Source: an uncultured Eubacteriales bacterium
GTDB lineage: Bacteria > Bacillota > Clostridia > Lachnospirales > Lachnospiraceae
Direction: 5' to 3'
Assembly (NCBI GenBank): GCA_900314565.1
Contig: OMVU01000018.1
Coordinates: forward strand, 1 to 45,314
Length of the DNA: 45,314 nt
Part shown: piece after piece, positions 16,386 through 25,400 of the stretch
How the letters are laid out: each line of letters starts with the position of its first letter
Numbering within the stretch: the stretch's first letter is position 1
The notes under the pieces: generated by a model
What the model saw: only the letters and a program-made list of their open reading frames with translations
The model's database searches: none
Told to the model about the DNA's origin: nothing
Program-made: the position numbers and the translations under genes

Positions 16386-16415
16386 GCATGAAGAAGAATA
16401 ACCACGGAGGCATCT

Positions 16416-17192
16416 ATGATCTCAATCGTCGGAGCAGGTCCCGGAGCACCTGACCTCATCACAGTCCGCGGTGCCGGGCGGCTTCGAACCGCCGACACGG
16501 TCATTTACGCAGGAAGCCTCGTAAATCCTGCGATTCTCGGCCTCTGCGGAGATAATTCTTCTATATATAATAGCGCGGAGCTGACGCTCGAGGAGGTCAT
16601 GGAAATCATGCGGCGCGATCACGGAGCCGGCCGGGAGATTGTCCGGCTGCATACCGGAGATCCGAGCATTTTCGGGGCGATCCGTGAGCAGATCGATATT
16701 CTGAAAAAGGAGAACATCCCGTTTGAGATCATTCCCGGGGTCTCCAGCTTCTGCGGGGCAGCGGCCTCGCTGGAGGCGGAGTACACGCTCCCCGGCGTGA
16801 GTCAGACCGTAATTATCACGCGGATGGCCGGACACACACCGGTGCCGGAAAGGGAGAATCTTGCATCGCTGGCGGCGCATGGCGCGACGATGGCCATTTT
16901 TCTGTCGGCGGGCATGCTTTCTGAAGTCTCCGCGGCACTTCTTGCCGGCGCGTACACGGAGGAGACTCCGGCGGCAATTGTGTACAAAGCGACGTGGCCG
17001 GAAGAAAAGATCGTTCACTGCACCGTGGGAACGCTTTCTCTTGCAGGAAAGGCCGGAGGGATTTCAAGAACAGCGCTGATCCTCGTCGGGGATTTTCTGG
17101 GAGGTTCCTATGAGAGGAGCCGTCTGTATGATCCGGGATTTGAAACGGGCTACAGGAAGGCTTTGATCTGCCGGAGAAGAGAATCTGAATAA
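16416..17192 (+). CDS. cbiF: Cobalt-precorrin-4 (C11)-methyltransferase
   Basis: CbiF uses S-adenosylmethionine to methylate C11 of cobalt-precorrin-4. The 258-residue length and motifs fit: the N-terminal VGAGPGAPDLITVRG, then VIYAGSLVNPAIL, LHTGDPSIFGAIREQ and IIPGVSSFCGAAASLEAEYTLPG of the tetrapyrrole methyltransferase fold, with the SAM pocket at the TRMAGHTPVPERENL stretch. A CACGGAGG ribosome site precedes the ATG. It lies 30 bases behind cbiD and 58 ahead of cbiG. Confidence 0.95.
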   Translation: MISIVGAGPGAPDLITVRGAGRLRTADTVIYAGSLVNPAILGLCGDNSSIYNSAELTLEEVMEIMRRDHGAGREIVRLHTGDPSIFGAIREQIDILKKENIPFEIIPGVSSFCGAAASLEAEYTLPGVSQTVIITRMAGHTPVPERENLASLAAHGATMAIFLSAGMLSEVSAALLAGAYTEETPAAIVYKATWPEEKIVHCTVGTLSLAGKAGGISRTALILVGDFLGGSYERSRLYDPGFETGYRKALICRRRESE

Positions 17193-17250
17193 CGCTGGTT
17201 TCCCGACGGAAAACCAGGAGCTATATGTCAGGAGACAGACCTTAAAAGAT

Positions 17251-18474
17251 ATGATCCATATCATTTCATTTACTGATAAAGGACAGCGCCTTGCGGAGAA
17301 AATCGCAGACATTCTGGAAGGGCAGGCCGTTCGATGCGGCGCGGAGCATCCGCTCTCGGAGTGGACCCGGAATTCATTTTCAAAGGGAAATGCCCTCATC
17401 TATGTCGGCGCCGCCGGCATCGCCGTGCGGGCCATCGCGCCTTTTGTGCGGGATAAGGCCGTGGATCCGGCAGTCATCGTGGTCGACGAGACCGGAAAAT
17501 TTGTCATCCCGATCCTGAGCGGTCATCTCGGAGGGGCGAATGTGCTTGCATCGCGGATCGCTGACGAGATCGGTGCGGAGGCCGTGATCACCACAGCGAC
17601 CGACCGGAACAATGTGTTTTCTGTGGATGACTGGGCGAGAGCGCAGCGCATGCGTGTGGAAAACGTTCCCCTGATCAAGAAGATCTCTGCATGCATTCTG
17701 TCCGGCGGGACGATTCGGGTGGAGAGTAAATTTTCAATCGCCGGGGATGTGCCGGAGCATGTCAGCTATGTGAAGCTGCCGAGGACCGGAAGGACTACAG
17801 GACAGCCTGCGGAAAAAATCTCCGCAGATCATGAAAAAATTTCTCCGGATCGTGAAGAAATTTCCACGGATCGTAAATGTATCTCTCCGGATCGTGAAGA
17901 AATCTCCACAGATCGTAAATGTATCTCTCCGGATCGTGAAGATATTTCTCCGGATCGTAAATTAATTTCCCGGGATTGTGAAGAGATCAATCCGGGAGGA
18001 GAAAATGCGCTTCCCAATGTTTTCATCAGTGTCCGCACAGATATCTGCAGTCCGGCCCGCACGCTGCATCTGATTCCCCGCGTTGTCTATGCGGGGATCG
18101 GCTGCCGCCGCGGGACGACATCGGATCAGATTGCCAATGCGGTATACGCAGCCCTTGGCAGGCTGGACATTCACCCGTCTGCACTCGCCGGTGTTTCGAC
18201 GATCGACCTTAAGAAGGATGAGAAGGGGCTCCTTGAATTCTGCAGAGAACAGGAGATTCCCCTGATGACTTTCCCGGCGGAGGAGCTCGCTGCGGTACAG
18301 GGGGATTTTTCCTCGTCGGAATTCGTGTCGGAAGTCACAGGCGTTGGCTGCGTCTGCGAGCGAAGCGCGGTCCTTGCGAGCGGAGGGGTCCTCATTTTGC
18401 GGAAAATGGTGCGGGACGGTGTGACCTGCGCGCTTGCGTTCCGGGAGCCGGAGCTCAGCTGGAGCCGAGGATGA
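17251..18474 (+). CDS. cbiG: Cobalt-precorrin-5A hydrolase with an in-frame heptad repeat
   Basis: CbiG opens the delta-lactone of cobalt-precorrin-5A and releases the two-carbon fragment as acetaldehyde. The N-terminal part has LIYVGAAGIAVRAIAPFVRDKAVDP and VIPILSGHLGGANVLASRIA, typical of CbiG; the C-terminal part has YAGIGCRRGTTSDQI and GVSTIDLKKDEKGLLEF. Between them, residues 189-251 are nine seven-residue units of the form (E/K/C)ISPDRE or EISTDRK, from a 21-bp tandem array. The repeat sits in the linker between domains, where extra length should be tolerated. The ribosome site is weak (GGAGACAG about 13 bases away), so the start at 17251 rests on homology of MIHIISFTDKGQRLA. Confidence 0.92.
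   Translation: MIHIISFTDKGQRLAEKIADILEGQAVRCGAEHPLSEWTRNSFSKGNALIYVGAAGIAVRAIAPFVRDKAVDPAVIVVDETGKFVIPILSGHLGGANVLASRIADEIGAEAVITTATDRNNVFSVDDWARAQRMRVENVPLIKKISACILSGGTIRVESKFSIAGDVPEHVSYVKLPRTGRTTGQPAEKISADHEKISPDREEISTDRKCISPDREEISTDRKCISPDREDISPDRKLISRDCEEINPGGENALPNVFISVRTDICSPARTLHLIPRVVYAGIGCRRGTTSDQIANAVYAALGRLDIHPSALAGVSTIDLKKDEKGLLEFCREQEIPLMTFPAEELAAVQGDFSSSEFVSEVTGVGCVCERSAVLASGGVLILRKMVRDGVTCALAFREPELSWSRG
17815..18003 (+). repeat. In-frame tandem repeat inside cbiG, 21 bp unit, 9 copies
   Basis: Units such as TGTATCTCTCCGGATCGTGAA repeat every 21 bases, some in alternating pairs (ISPDRE then ISTDRK). The ends are diverged and the middle nearly exact, as expected of an active array. 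Confidence 0.95.
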
Positions 18475-18514
18475 GGCAGGACCCTTTCGGACAGTATCTC
18501 AGAGAGGAAGTACT

Positions 18515-19249
18515 ATGAGCACACTTTATGTTACAGGCATCGGACCGGGTTCCGATGCCTTTCTTACAAATGAAGCCCGGACAGTTATCGAGCAGGCGGA
18601 CGTCATCTGCGGCTACACGCTGTACGTTGATCTGCTTCGGAGCCGGTATCCCGATAAGGAGTTCATCACGACTCCGATGCGGCAGGAAATCGAGCGCTGC
18701 CGTATGGCGATGGAAGCCGCTTCGTCCGGCAGGACTGTCGCCATGGTCTGCAGCGGGGATGCGGGGATCTACGGGATGGCCGGTCCCCTCCTTGAAATGA
18801 ACGGCCGTTACCCGGACGTCGATATTCAGATCGTTCCGGGAATTACGGCAGCCGTTTCCGGCGCAGCAGTCCTCGGAGCTCCGCTCATGAATGATTTCTG
18901 TGTGATCTCGCTCTCTGACCTGCTCACACCGTGGCCGGTCATTGAGAAGAGACTCAGGGCAGCGGCGGCGGGGGACTTCTGTGTCTGCATTTACAATCCG
19001 ATGTCGAAAAAACGGCCGAACCATCTGGCAAAAGCCTGTGCGATCCTCATGGAGACGAAGCCCGCCGACACTGTCTGCGGATGGGTCCGCAATATCGGCA
19101 GGGAAGGGCAGGAATCTGAGATCCTGACGCTCGGCGAGCTCGCCGATGCGCAGCTTGATATGTTCACTACAGTGTTTGTCGGCTGCAGTGAGACACGTGT
19201 CCTGAACGGAAGGATGGTGACGGAGAGAGGCTATGAAGTCCGGAAGTAA
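18515..19249 (+). CDS. cbiH: Precorrin-3B/cobalt-precorrin-3 (C17)-methyltransferase
   Basis: CbiH methylates C17 and drives ring contraction in cobalamin synthesis. The start at 18515 follows GAGAGGAAG; the upstream frame to 18434 overlaps cbiG and has no family sequence. The 244 residues show LYVTGIGPGSDAFLTNEAR, VICGYTLYVDLL, AMVCSGDAGIYGMAG, QIVPGITAAVSGAAVLGAPL and FCVCIYNPMSKKRPNHL, all diagnostic. It is the last of the four cbi genes here. Other enzymes of the pathway (CbiC, CbiE/T, CbiJ, CbiK/X, CbiL) are not in this window. Its last codons are duplicated after the stop. Confidence 0.95.
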   Translation: MSTLYVTGIGPGSDAFLTNEARTVIEQADVICGYTLYVDLLRSRYPDKEFITTPMRQEIERCRMAMEAASSGRTVAMVCSGDAGIYGMAGPLLEMNGRYPDVDIQIVPGITAAVSGAAVLGAPLMNDFCVISLSDLLTPWPVIEKRLRAAAAGDFCVCIYNPMSKKRPNHLAKACAILMETKPADTVCGWVRNIGREGQESEILTLGELADAQLDMFTTVFVGCSETRVLNGRMVTERGYEVRK

Positions 19250-19283
19250 GGTGACGGAAAGAGGATATGGAGTTCGGAAGTAA
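19216..19283 (+). repeat. Tandem duplication of the cbiH 3' end, 34 bp unit, 2 copies
   Basis: GGTGACGGAGAGAGG...CGGAAGTAA (19216-19249) ends with the cbiH stop codon and is followed directly by a copy (19250-19283) with four changes. It is the same arrangement as the 27-bp array at the end of the OPT gene. Confidence 0.9.
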
Positions 19284-19406
19284 GGTGCCGGGCTGATGTC
19301 AGCTTCTCAGAGATGGAATCATTGAGAACCTGTTTCTGAAAATCCAGGAAATCGAAAGATAGAAAAGCAGATTTCCGTTAAAAATTTTGAAAATTACAGA
19401 AAGAAA

Positions 19407-19487
19407 AAACAAATCTCCTTTGAAAGCGAGGTCCGCAGCTCATTTTTTGCGGCGGAATACAGCTCTCAAAGGAGATTTTTGTTTTGA
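19407..19487 (+). terminator. Intrinsic terminator of the cbi operon
   Basis: AAAACAAATCTCCTTTGA pairs with TCAAAGGAGATTTTTGTTTT; the loop (about 40 bases) contains CCGCAG/TGCGGC pairing. A-rich on the left and T-rich on the right, so it could work both ways. Confidence 0.8.
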
Positions 19488-19630
19488 GATTTTGCAGAAA
19501 AATTTGCTGCATGCTCCGGATCATGGACTTGACGTAAAGGTATTGGCTTGTTCAGAGGTACATAACAACAAATAAAACACACAAAATAATTAAGTTATGG
19601 AAATTTTACATAAAAATAAGAGTTATTTTT

Positions 19631-20041
19631 ATGAATGGCAACATAGTCGACGAGTGGACATCGGGAACGGAAGCGCATGAGATCGAAGGTCTGAAGACCA
19701 ACGAAGAGTACACGCTGAAAGAGACAACAGCTCCGAGCGGATACAAGGTGGCTGCACCGATTGCCTTCACACTGGAGGCGGACGGCACTGTCAAGGTCAA
19801 TGGAAAAGCCGTCGAGAAGATCACGATGATCGACGAGAAGGTGACGACGACAACGACCAGGTCCGGCGGTCAGGGCAGTGGCTCGAGCAAGGCTTCGACG
19901 ACCAAGAAGTCTTCCGCAAAGACCGGAGATACGAACAACGTACTTCCGCTCGCAGTGATGGCGGCTATTTCCGCAGGTGCGATCGCAGGTGTCGCTGTGA
20001 AAAAGAAAAAAGAAGATGAGGACGCTTCTGAAGAAAAGTAA
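19631..20041 (+). pseudogene. 3' stump of an SpaA-type surface protein gene
   Basis: The 136-residue frame begins in the middle of a Cna-B/SpaA-like domain: DEWTSGTEAHEIEGL, then YTLKETTAPSGYKVA, which normally follow 30-60 further residues. After a Thr/Ser/Gly linker comes a sorting-signal-like end: SAKTGD, a hydrophobic segment (VLPLAVMAAISAGAIAGVAV) and a charged tail KKKKEDEDASEEK. The canonical LPxTG is replaced by SAKTGD. There is no signal peptide and no real ribosome site, and the sequence before 19625 turns AT-rich. I take it as a remnant left by deletion or recombination at a surface-protein locus, not a working gene. Confidence 0.75.
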
Positions 20042-20065
20042 AATAAAGTCCTAAGTACAGCGAGA

Positions 20066-20099
20066 GGGCTGCCGCATGAAAATGCGGCAGCCCTTTTTT
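20066..20099 (+). terminator. Intrinsic terminator
   Basis: GGGCTGCCGCAT, loop GAAA, ATGCGGCAGCCC, then TTTTTTG. It ends transcription of the surface-protein stump. Confidence 0.92.
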
Positions 20100-20667
20100 G
20101 GGTAAACTTCGTGTATTATATGCTCCGTGCTTTTCAAATTGCTCTTCTCCTGACAAAAGAGTGTATGCAATATCGAAAGATATATACGTAAAGTCGGAGA
20201 ATGTCTTTGATCGAGATATCCTCCAAAAAACCATCATTATGGAAAGTGCAAAATATCAGTAGTGCAAAATTCAATAAATGTGACAGAAAATTATCTGAAT
20301 GTTAAATAAATATTACGTTTATGTGGAGATAAAACCTGAAAACAGCATGATCAAAGCCGAGGATGTTCCCCTGGAGTTTGCATATTTCTTTTTCAGGAAA
20401 CATTTCTTTCATCCATCTCTATCCTGTTTCATGGACCTGTTCCGATTTTCAAAGAGAATAGTGCATAAAATTGGCTGTATATCCAGCTTATTAAACGTCA
20501 TATATAACAAAATATGACTGATTTCACTGAACCGGAGAAAAATTAATGAAATTTAAGAAAAAACTTTTTACCGAATATATTCGTTATTATAACGATTACT
20601 ATAGTTCGCGATATGCATATATTAATATTTTAAAAAAGTTACGAAAATTGTTACGTAATTTATGCAG

Positions 20668-20696
20668 TTGAAAAATATAAATTTCAGGGTTATAGT
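20668..20696 (+). promoter_or_regulatory. Probable promoter of the surface-protein genes
   Basis: TTGAAA (20668-20673) and TATAGT (20691-20696) with a 17-base spacer. The next gene starts at 21220, so the leader would be about 515 bases. Between 20100 and 20667 I see only AT-rich sequence without a credible gene. Confidence 0.6.
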
Positions 20697-20744
20697 TAAA
20701 ACACGGGAATTTTACACTTAACATTCACAGAAAGGGGATTGTCG

Positions 20745-20960
20745 CGTAAAAGTGAGTGGTATATGGCGTTTGGCCGTTCCCGGGCAGGGGCTTAATGAAC
20801 CCGGCAGGGATAAAAGGCCAGCGGCATTTCCGACGGTCGACAACCAAATATGAATAAGATTTTGTAAGGCTGGGGGGACTTAGAAATCTCGAGAAGAAAT
20901 GTTCCGGAGGCCGCTGGTTTCTGGATTTTTTTGTTTTCCGAACAAGGAAAATGGATTCCG
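20745..20960 (+). ncRNA. Possible structured leader region
   Basis: GC-rich islands stand out from AT-rich flanks. CCAGCGGC at 20818 pairs perfectly with GCCGCTGG at 20910, with TCCG/CGGA inside, and a run of seven T follows about 10 bases later. A further hairpin TTTTCC-GAACAA-GGAAAA follows. It could be an attenuator in the long leader. I recognise no known riboswitch class. Confidence 0.35.
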
Positions 20961-21219
20961 GACTGTGCGTGTCAGACATTTCTGTATTTCATTCTTGAAC
21001 AGGAAATGTTCTTCTGAGAATTCTTCAACTGCTTTGGAATGCGAATTCACCGGGCAGATGTAACAGTGCAGTAACAGACCCGTATTCCAGATCTGACATA
21101 TCTTTATTCTTTTCTTTTAAATCTACACTGTTTTAATTACAGCCGCTGGAAGCAGGACTGCCGAAGGCAGGCGTTTTGTCCATCGGCAGCACTCACTTCG
21201 CAAATCACGGATATATCAC

Positions 21220-21735
21220 ATGACAGATAAAGAACTTCAGCGTCTTCGGCGCTCTGAGCTTCTCGAGATCCTTCTGTCCCAGCAGAAGCAGATCGAATCG
21301 TTGAAGAAGGAGCTCGCTGAGGCGAAAGAACAATTAGAGGATCGCAAGCTTGTTATGGCGCGATCGGGATCGATTGCCGAAGCTGCACTTAAGCTGAACG
21401 GAATTTTTGAGGCTGCCCAACGTGCAGCAGATCAGTATCTTTTCAGCATAGGAGCGACGGGCCTGTCGAAAAAAAACGGATCCCTCACCGGATTTGACGC
21501 GACAGGTATAACGGATGCGGATCAGTCCTGTTACACCCCCAATGTACCAGCACAGGCTGATCCGCTGTCCGATGTCAATGAGAGCCTGCAGGATGATGAA
21601 GGTGAAAGCAACGAGCCTGTAACCGATGACAGCACTGTTGATCGTGAATCAGGCAGTCCTTCACTCCAATCACGTACGGGCAGTAAAAAAAGAAAAAAAC
21701 AGGGAGGGCATTCGTCTTATGACCGAAAGAGTTAA
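21220..21735 (+). CDS. Small coiled-coil protein next to signal peptidase, unknown function
   Basis: The 171-residue protein begins with a predicted coiled coil (ELLEILLSQQKQIESLKKEL, residues about 14-45), then RKLVMARSGSIAEAALKLNG and FEAAQRAADQYL, and ends in a long acidic/polar tail with a basic patch KKRKKQGG. Similar short proteins with this SIAEA...LNGIFEAAQ core are, to my knowledge, common beside signal peptidase and surface-protein genes in Clostridia; no function is assigned. There is no signal peptide or membrane segment, so it should be cytoplasmic. The ribosome site is poor. Its 3' end overlaps the signal peptidase gene by 17 bases, indicating one transcript. Confidence 0.7.
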   Translation: MTDKELQRLRRSELLEILLSQQKQIESLKKELAEAKEQLEDRKLVMARSGSIAEAALKLNGIFEAAQRAADQYLFSIGATGLSKKNGSLTGFDATGITDADQSCYTPNVPAQADPLSDVNESLQDDEGESNEPVTDDSTVDRESGSPSLQSRTGSKKRKKQGGHSSYDRKS

Positions 21736-22306
21736 GAAAGCCGACATGCCTACCCTTGAACAGCTTCAGAAAGAAGTCGATCGCGTTCATTACCGACGGG
21801 ACTTCTCCAGAGTAATGATCAACACGATCTACTCGCTGGTCGTCGTCGCGGCTATTGCAGTCCTCGTCGCAGTGCTCTTGCTTCCGATCCTCAGGATTTA
21901 CGGGCACTCGATGAACGACACGCTGGACGAGGGAGATATTGTAGTATCCCTCAAAGGAAGTGACTTCAAGACGGGCGATATTATCGCATTTTATTACAAC
22001 AACAAGATTCTGATAAAGCGCGTCATCGGGAAAGCCGGTGACTGGGTGGATATCGATCAGGACGGCAATGTCTATGTCAACGGAAATCTGATTGATGAGC
22101 CGTATCTGGACGATAAGGCATTTGGAGAGTGCAACATAGAGCTGCCATATCAGGTGCCGGAATCAAAAGTCTTTGTTATGGGAGATAACCGGAGCGTCTC
22201 TGTCGACTCGCGGAATACTGCGGTCGGATGTGTAGCGGAGGAGCAGATCGTCGGAAAGGTCGTGTACCGGCTCTGGCCCCTCAAAGACTTCGGGAAATTA
22301 AAATAG
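21719..22306 (+). CDS. lepB: Signal peptidase I
   Basis: A membrane-bound serine protease of 195 residues that removes Sec signal peptides. The start at 21719 follows GGGAGGG; the longer frame to 21626 is out of character. After a cytoplasmic stretch comes one membrane segment (IYSLVVVAAIAVLVAVLLL), then the catalytic serine loop YGHSMNDTL (Ser64), the general base in ILIKRVIGKAGD (Lys100) and box E MGDNRSVSVDSR. The Ser-Lys dyad is intact. Its place ahead of two LPxTG proteins suggests a pilus-dedicated peptidase, as in other sortase-pilus loci. Confidence 0.92.
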   Translation: MTERVKKADMPTLEQLQKEVDRVHYRRDFSRVMINTIYSLVVVAAIAVLVAVLLLPILRIYGHSMNDTLDEGDIVVSLKGSDFKTGDIIAFYYNNKILIKRVIGKAGDWVDIDQDGNVYVNGNLIDEPYLDDKAFGECNIELPYQVPESKVFVMGDNRSVSVDSRNTAVGCVAEEQIVGKVVYRLWPLKDFGKLK

Positions 22307-22461
22307 TTAGCAAGGGAGCCGGAGACTTCGAAGAAGTGAAGAGCTCTCTTAAAGCATATAAGGAACAGGATCGCCTGCAGGGCACGCTGGGGAGCTGAAC
22401 GGAAAGCTCCGGATAAGGCAGTTTTGGAGACGAACCAATTTTTTAAACATAGGGGTGGCAT

Positions 22462-25400
22462 ATGGACAAACTGGTGAAATGGCTCGAAAACCTTCTTCGG
22501 GCACAGAAGAAATCGAGAGCGTGGAGGACATTTGTTTCCTGCCTTGCGGCGATCGTCGTCTTTACAACGACGTATTCACTGATCCTGCCTGCAATTACCG
22601 TCGAGCACAGTGCGACGGAGGATGTGGGCGGTCTTGTTCTGGATGAGGCGGATCCGGGAAGCACGGGAGCCGAGGCGGAAGCGCCCGGAGAAGTCGTGAC
22701 CGTGGATGCGGACAATGAAACTGAGAATAAGACGACTCAGTCTGCTGCATCACAGACAGAGACGGCGCAGACTTCCGAAAGTAAAGCGGCTGTCGCTGAA
22801 GAGGTGAGAGAGCCTGTCAACGGCGAAGTCCAGACCATCGGTGACAAGAGAGTCATGACCCTCACGGGAGAGGATTTTGACGTTGTGGTGAGCGGCGACC
22901 TCTCTGTGGGCGTATCTGACAGAACGGTCCTCTCGGTTCGCGGAATTCCGGATGCCGAGGTCGTAAAGAGTTTCAGTGACCGGATTTCGGATGAGCTCCT
23001 CAAAATCTTTGTAGACAAGAAGACTACGGAGATCCTGTACCAGCTTGTCTTCACGGATGAGAATCTGGTCGAGTATACACCGGCGGGCTACTTTGATGTG
23101 CAGTTCATTTTCCACAACAATACAGTCAGCCATACAGGTGAGAAAATCTATGCAGCCATCTACGATTATCTTACCGATGAAATGGTCCTGGCGGAGAAGA
23201 ACGGCGACGCATATGAGACACCTGTCATTGCACTGGATGAGTACGGCATCATTAAGGGCATCACTCTGAAGGGGATGCACTTCGACGAGTATTCCGATAT
23301 CATCACACTCGTCGCAGGTCAGGTAAATGAAGAACTAAAGCTTGCCGCTGAAAAGGCAGCGAACGGCACGGCAACAGAAAGTAAAGCAGGAAATGGATCA
23401 AAGCCTGCGGAAAGCAAAGCTGAGAGCGGTAAAGAGTCTGCGGAAAGCAAAACAGAGAAGACTGAGAGCACTGGTACAAAAACTGATTCTGCAGACAGCA
23501 AGTCTGAAGGACCGAGTGCAAAGGCTGAAACATCCAAGGAAAGTGAAACAGGCAAAGGCGGTACTCTTACTGCAAGGGGCAGCGATTATACTGTCACGCT
23601 CGCCTATGGTGCAGAAGCAAAGATTCCGGCTAACGCGGCTCTTGAAGTTACAGAAATAGAGAATGGCACAAAAGCATATAAGAAGTATCTTAAACAGGCA
23701 AAGGCAGCGATGGGCCTCGATGAGGATCAGGAACTTCCAAAGGAGCAGGCAAGATTCTTCGATATAAAGATCATGGCTGATGGAAAGGAAGTTCAGCCGT
23801 CGGCGAATGTGAATGTAAATATCACTTACGATCAGCCGGTAGTTGAAGCGGAACCTTATGTGGAAACTAAGGTCGATGCGAGTGCAGTGCATTTCGGAAA
23901 AGAGAGCACTGAGGTTGTCGAAGTCAGTGATGTGGACGCCAGACACGTGGAATTCGAGGCGGAGGCATTCTCGGTTTACGGTGTCATTTATACGGTGGAC
24001 TTTGAGTACTCCGTGAACGGCAAAATGTACCAGTTCAGCCTGCCCGGAGGCGGATTTGTGAGCTTTACAGACCTCGTAGAAATGCTGGGTATAACTGGTG
24101 ATACGAACTCTGATAAAAACGGGGACGAAAATGGGGCTGAAATCGCAGATAATGCCAAGGAAAATGATGCCAACGAAGAGATAGAAGAGAATGGTCTAAA
24201 TTCTGATACGAATACGCCGCTCACACTGGGTGATGGTGAAGTCAGTGAGGCCACAAGGAAGTTCGTGACGAATGTTGCTTCTGTAGAATTCAGCAGCCCG
24301 AGTCTTGTGGATATCAGCAAGGTTGAGAACGAAATCACAGTCGGTCAGATTAAAGAGGGCCGCAGGCTTGAGTGCCAGTACAGTGCTGAACTGACAGAAG
24401 AACAGATTGTAGAGATCAATGCACAGACGGTCGAGGCCGGAGACTGGGCTCTTATCAGCGTACAGCCGTTTACTAGCGAAGAAGAGATAACTGTCACCAT
24501 GAAGGATGGTGAGGTGTTCACGATCCGGGTGACGGATGCACAGATTAAGAAGACGGTGATCGATGCAAAGGGTGATACCTGGGAAATCACCGTGACTTAT
24601 GGTGAGGATGCAAAGATTCCTGATGGAGCGGAACTGAAAGTCGAGGAAATTCTGCCAGAAGATGAAAGATACGAAGAGTATTACCGGAAGTCTGTAAAGG
24701 AAAACAGTGAAGAGGTATATGCAGATGCTCCGGATTATGAGTTTGGATATGCTCATATTTTTGATATAGAAATCTGGACTGCCGGAAAGAAGATTGAACC
24801 GAAGGCAGATGTGTCTGTAAGCATCCGGCTCTTGGACACACCACAGGATGAAAACGCAACGCTTCGGGTTGTTCATTTTAGTGTGGAAGGTCCGGAGGTC
24901 ATAGATGTTGAGGAAAACAAAGAAAAGGTCGGAGAAACCGAACTTACCTTTGTAACGGATGAATTCTCGGTTTATGCCGTGATAGAAGATGTTGATCATG
25001 GAGAGCCGGACCTTGCCAATCGCACAGTCAAAATCAGTGTTGGGGGCAATTATTTAACGAATCAAACCTACTATAATCAAACCCCATGGAGAATCGGAAA
25101 GACCAATAACTTCAATCAGGCAGCGGAGTATCAATTCGAAGCGACAGGTACGCCTGGTGTTTACAGAGTCTATACGATGATCAACGGGCAAAAGAATTAT
25201 ATGCATATTAATAGGCAAAGTAATGACAGCGGTAATGTCAATCTAACCGCTCCCGCTACAATGGATCTTCATGTTGTTCAGAACACCGATGGCACATATG
25301 GTATTTATCGAAACGAGAATGGGACTAATTATTACCTGAATCAATATGGCGGCGCAGGCGGCACAGGATTCGCCGCATATGCGGACGCTGATGGTGGAGG

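Noticed and set aside
20299-20517. 72-codon frame in the AT-rich spacer
   Set aside because: No ribosome site and no family features; such frames are expected by chance in AT-rich DNA.
20725-20979. 84-codon minus-strand frame in the same spacer
   Set aside because: It runs opposite a likely leader RNA, lacks a ribosome site and is not recognisable.
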